A DNA stretch of 37,500 nucleotides from Paenibacillus ihumii (GTDB lineage: Bacteria > Bacillota > Bacilli > Paenibacillales > Paenibacillaceae). Numbering within the stretch: the first letter of the stretch is position 1; each line of letters begins with the position of its first letter. Location of the stretch: the NCBI RefSeq assembly GCF_001403875.1, contig NZ_LN884296.1:33866-71365 (forward strand), read 5' to 3'. Positions 36,979 through 37,500 of the stretch are shown here, piece after piece. Below the pieces are notes generated by a model. The model worked only from the letters and a program-made list of their open reading frames with translations, was not told where the DNA came from and did not search any database. The translations under genes and the position numbers were made by a program.

Positions 36979-37071
36979 ATGTTATAAGATGGTCATGAAT
37001 GCGGAAAGATAAGCAAAATGGATACTGCGGATTCAGGAAGAAATTGGGGTTAACAAATTAGCTATAAATAC

Positions 37072-37100
37072 TTGCGTCTATGTATAAAAGATGATATATT
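37072..37100 (+). promoter_or_regulatory. Upstream rRNA promoter (P1)
   Basis: TTGCGT (37072-37077), 17 bases, TATATT (37095-37100), in an A/T-rich setting typical of rRNA promoters. Confidence 0.6.
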
Positions 37101-37161
37101 ATATATCCGGTCGTTAATAACAAGCATTAATCGAGAGCTTAACAGCGACGAAAAATAAAGC

Positions 37162-37190
37162 TTGCAATTTACTACCGGATGTAGTATGAT
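37162..37190 (+). promoter_or_regulatory. Downstream rRNA promoter (P2)
   Basis: TTGCAA (37162-37167), exactly 17 bases, TATGAT (37185-37190), the better of the two tandem promoters. Tandem promoters before rrn operons are the rule in Bacillales. Confidence 0.75.
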
Positions 37191-37235
37191 TAGAAAGTTG
37201 CCACTGAAACAACGGCGACACACGAAAAATGAAGT

Positions 37236-37255
37236 TGATCTTTGAAAACTGAACA
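37236..37255 (+). promoter_or_regulatory. rRNA leader boxA-like antitermination site
   Basis: TGATCTTTGAAAACTGAACA at 37236-37255 matches the boxA-type leader conserved in Firmicute rrn operons (TGxTCTTTGAAAACT). A processing-type hairpin with GTCxTCGCC/GGCGAxGGAC around TTCG lies near 37363-37385, just before the 16S. Confidence 0.75.
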
Positions 37256-37391
37256 ACGAGTGAGCGGGTTTCACGGAAGTGAAATCTAAATAATAGAGTC
37301 AGATGCAAATCTGATCTCGTCAGATTCAAAATGAGCTTAATCAGCTTATTCCAACTGGATTGTCATCGCCTTCGGGCGACGGACGTCCAAC

Positions 37392-37500
37392 TTTATTGGA
37401 GAGTTTGATCCTGGCTCAGGACGAACGCTGGCGGCGTGCCTAATACATGCAAGTCGAGCGGGGTTGTTTTGGAAGCTTGCTTCCGAACCAACCTAGCGGC
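37392..37500 (+). rRNA. rrs: 16S ribosomal RNA, 5' end (partial)
   Basis: The mature 5' end TTTATTGGAGAGTTTGATCC starts at 37392. The universal 16S features GATCCTGGCTCAGGACGAAC, GCTGGCGGCGTGCCTAATAC and ATGCAAGTCGAGCGGGG follow. The window ends in the V1 hypervariable loop (GGAAGCTTGCTTCC helix tip). V1 is consistent with a Paenibacillus relative but too short for a species call. Confidence 0.98.

Overview
The window is a stretch of chromosome from a spore-forming Firmicute, most probably Paenibacillus or a close relative. The evidence is the gene order (mazG, HU, rqcP, yabP, yabQ, divIC, yabR, spoIIE, vWA gene, yabT-like kinase, tilS, hpt, ftsH, then coaX, hslO, cysK, pab/fol genes, yazB-type regulator, dusB, greA, lysS and a 16S rRNA gene). 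This is the Bacillales 'spoIIE to rrn' block near the origin. GC is moderate, Shine-Dalgarno sites are strong, and TTG and GTG starts occur. All confident genes lie on the + strand, leading into the 16S gene whose first ~109 bases close the window. Genus is an inference; nothing was searched.

Layout. 1-222 is the tail of a carbohydrate-binding/xylanase-like reading frame that appears to stop early. 444-4601 holds mazG, HU, the ribosome-quality-control RNA-binding protein RqcP, spore-cortex genes yabP/yabQ, divIC and the S1 protein yabR. 4602-7518 holds a Spo0A-type promoter and spoIIE. 7519-13600 is an accessory insertion: a promoter, a cyclic-di-GMP-I riboswitch, two tandem terminators, a chemoreceptor gene and a 1246-residue NRPS-type protein (half condensation domain, adenylation, carrier, thioester reductase). 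13760-19762 returns to the conserved core (vWA protein, kinase, tilS, hpt, ftsH). 19763-21510 is a gene-free graveyard of repeats with an IS3-type transposase remnant. 21511-26696 is the NAD operon nadA-nadB-nadC with coaX and hslO. 26963-27901 is cysK. 28107-33385 is the folate cluster pabB-pabA-pabC-folP-folB-folK plus a small HTH gene. dusB, greA, lysS and the rRNA promoter region complete the window.

How the genes work together. The first and third blocks combine sporulation (SpoIIE activates sigma F; YabP/YabQ act in cortex assembly), cell division (DivIC) and housekeeping functions (TilS lysidine synthase, Hpt, FtsH). nadABC makes nicotinate mononucleotide from aspartate. The pab/fol genes make dihydropteroate from chorismate and a pterin precursor.

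The most interesting element is the 7.5-13.6 kb insertion. A c-di-GMP-sensing leader seems to control both a chemotaxis receptor and an NRPS-like reductase that could release an aldehyde or alcohol from an activated amino acid. The sequence supports each part; a functional link between receptor and product is inference. The 19.8-21.5 kb repeat island and the possible two-state leader of nadA are the other places worth a second look.
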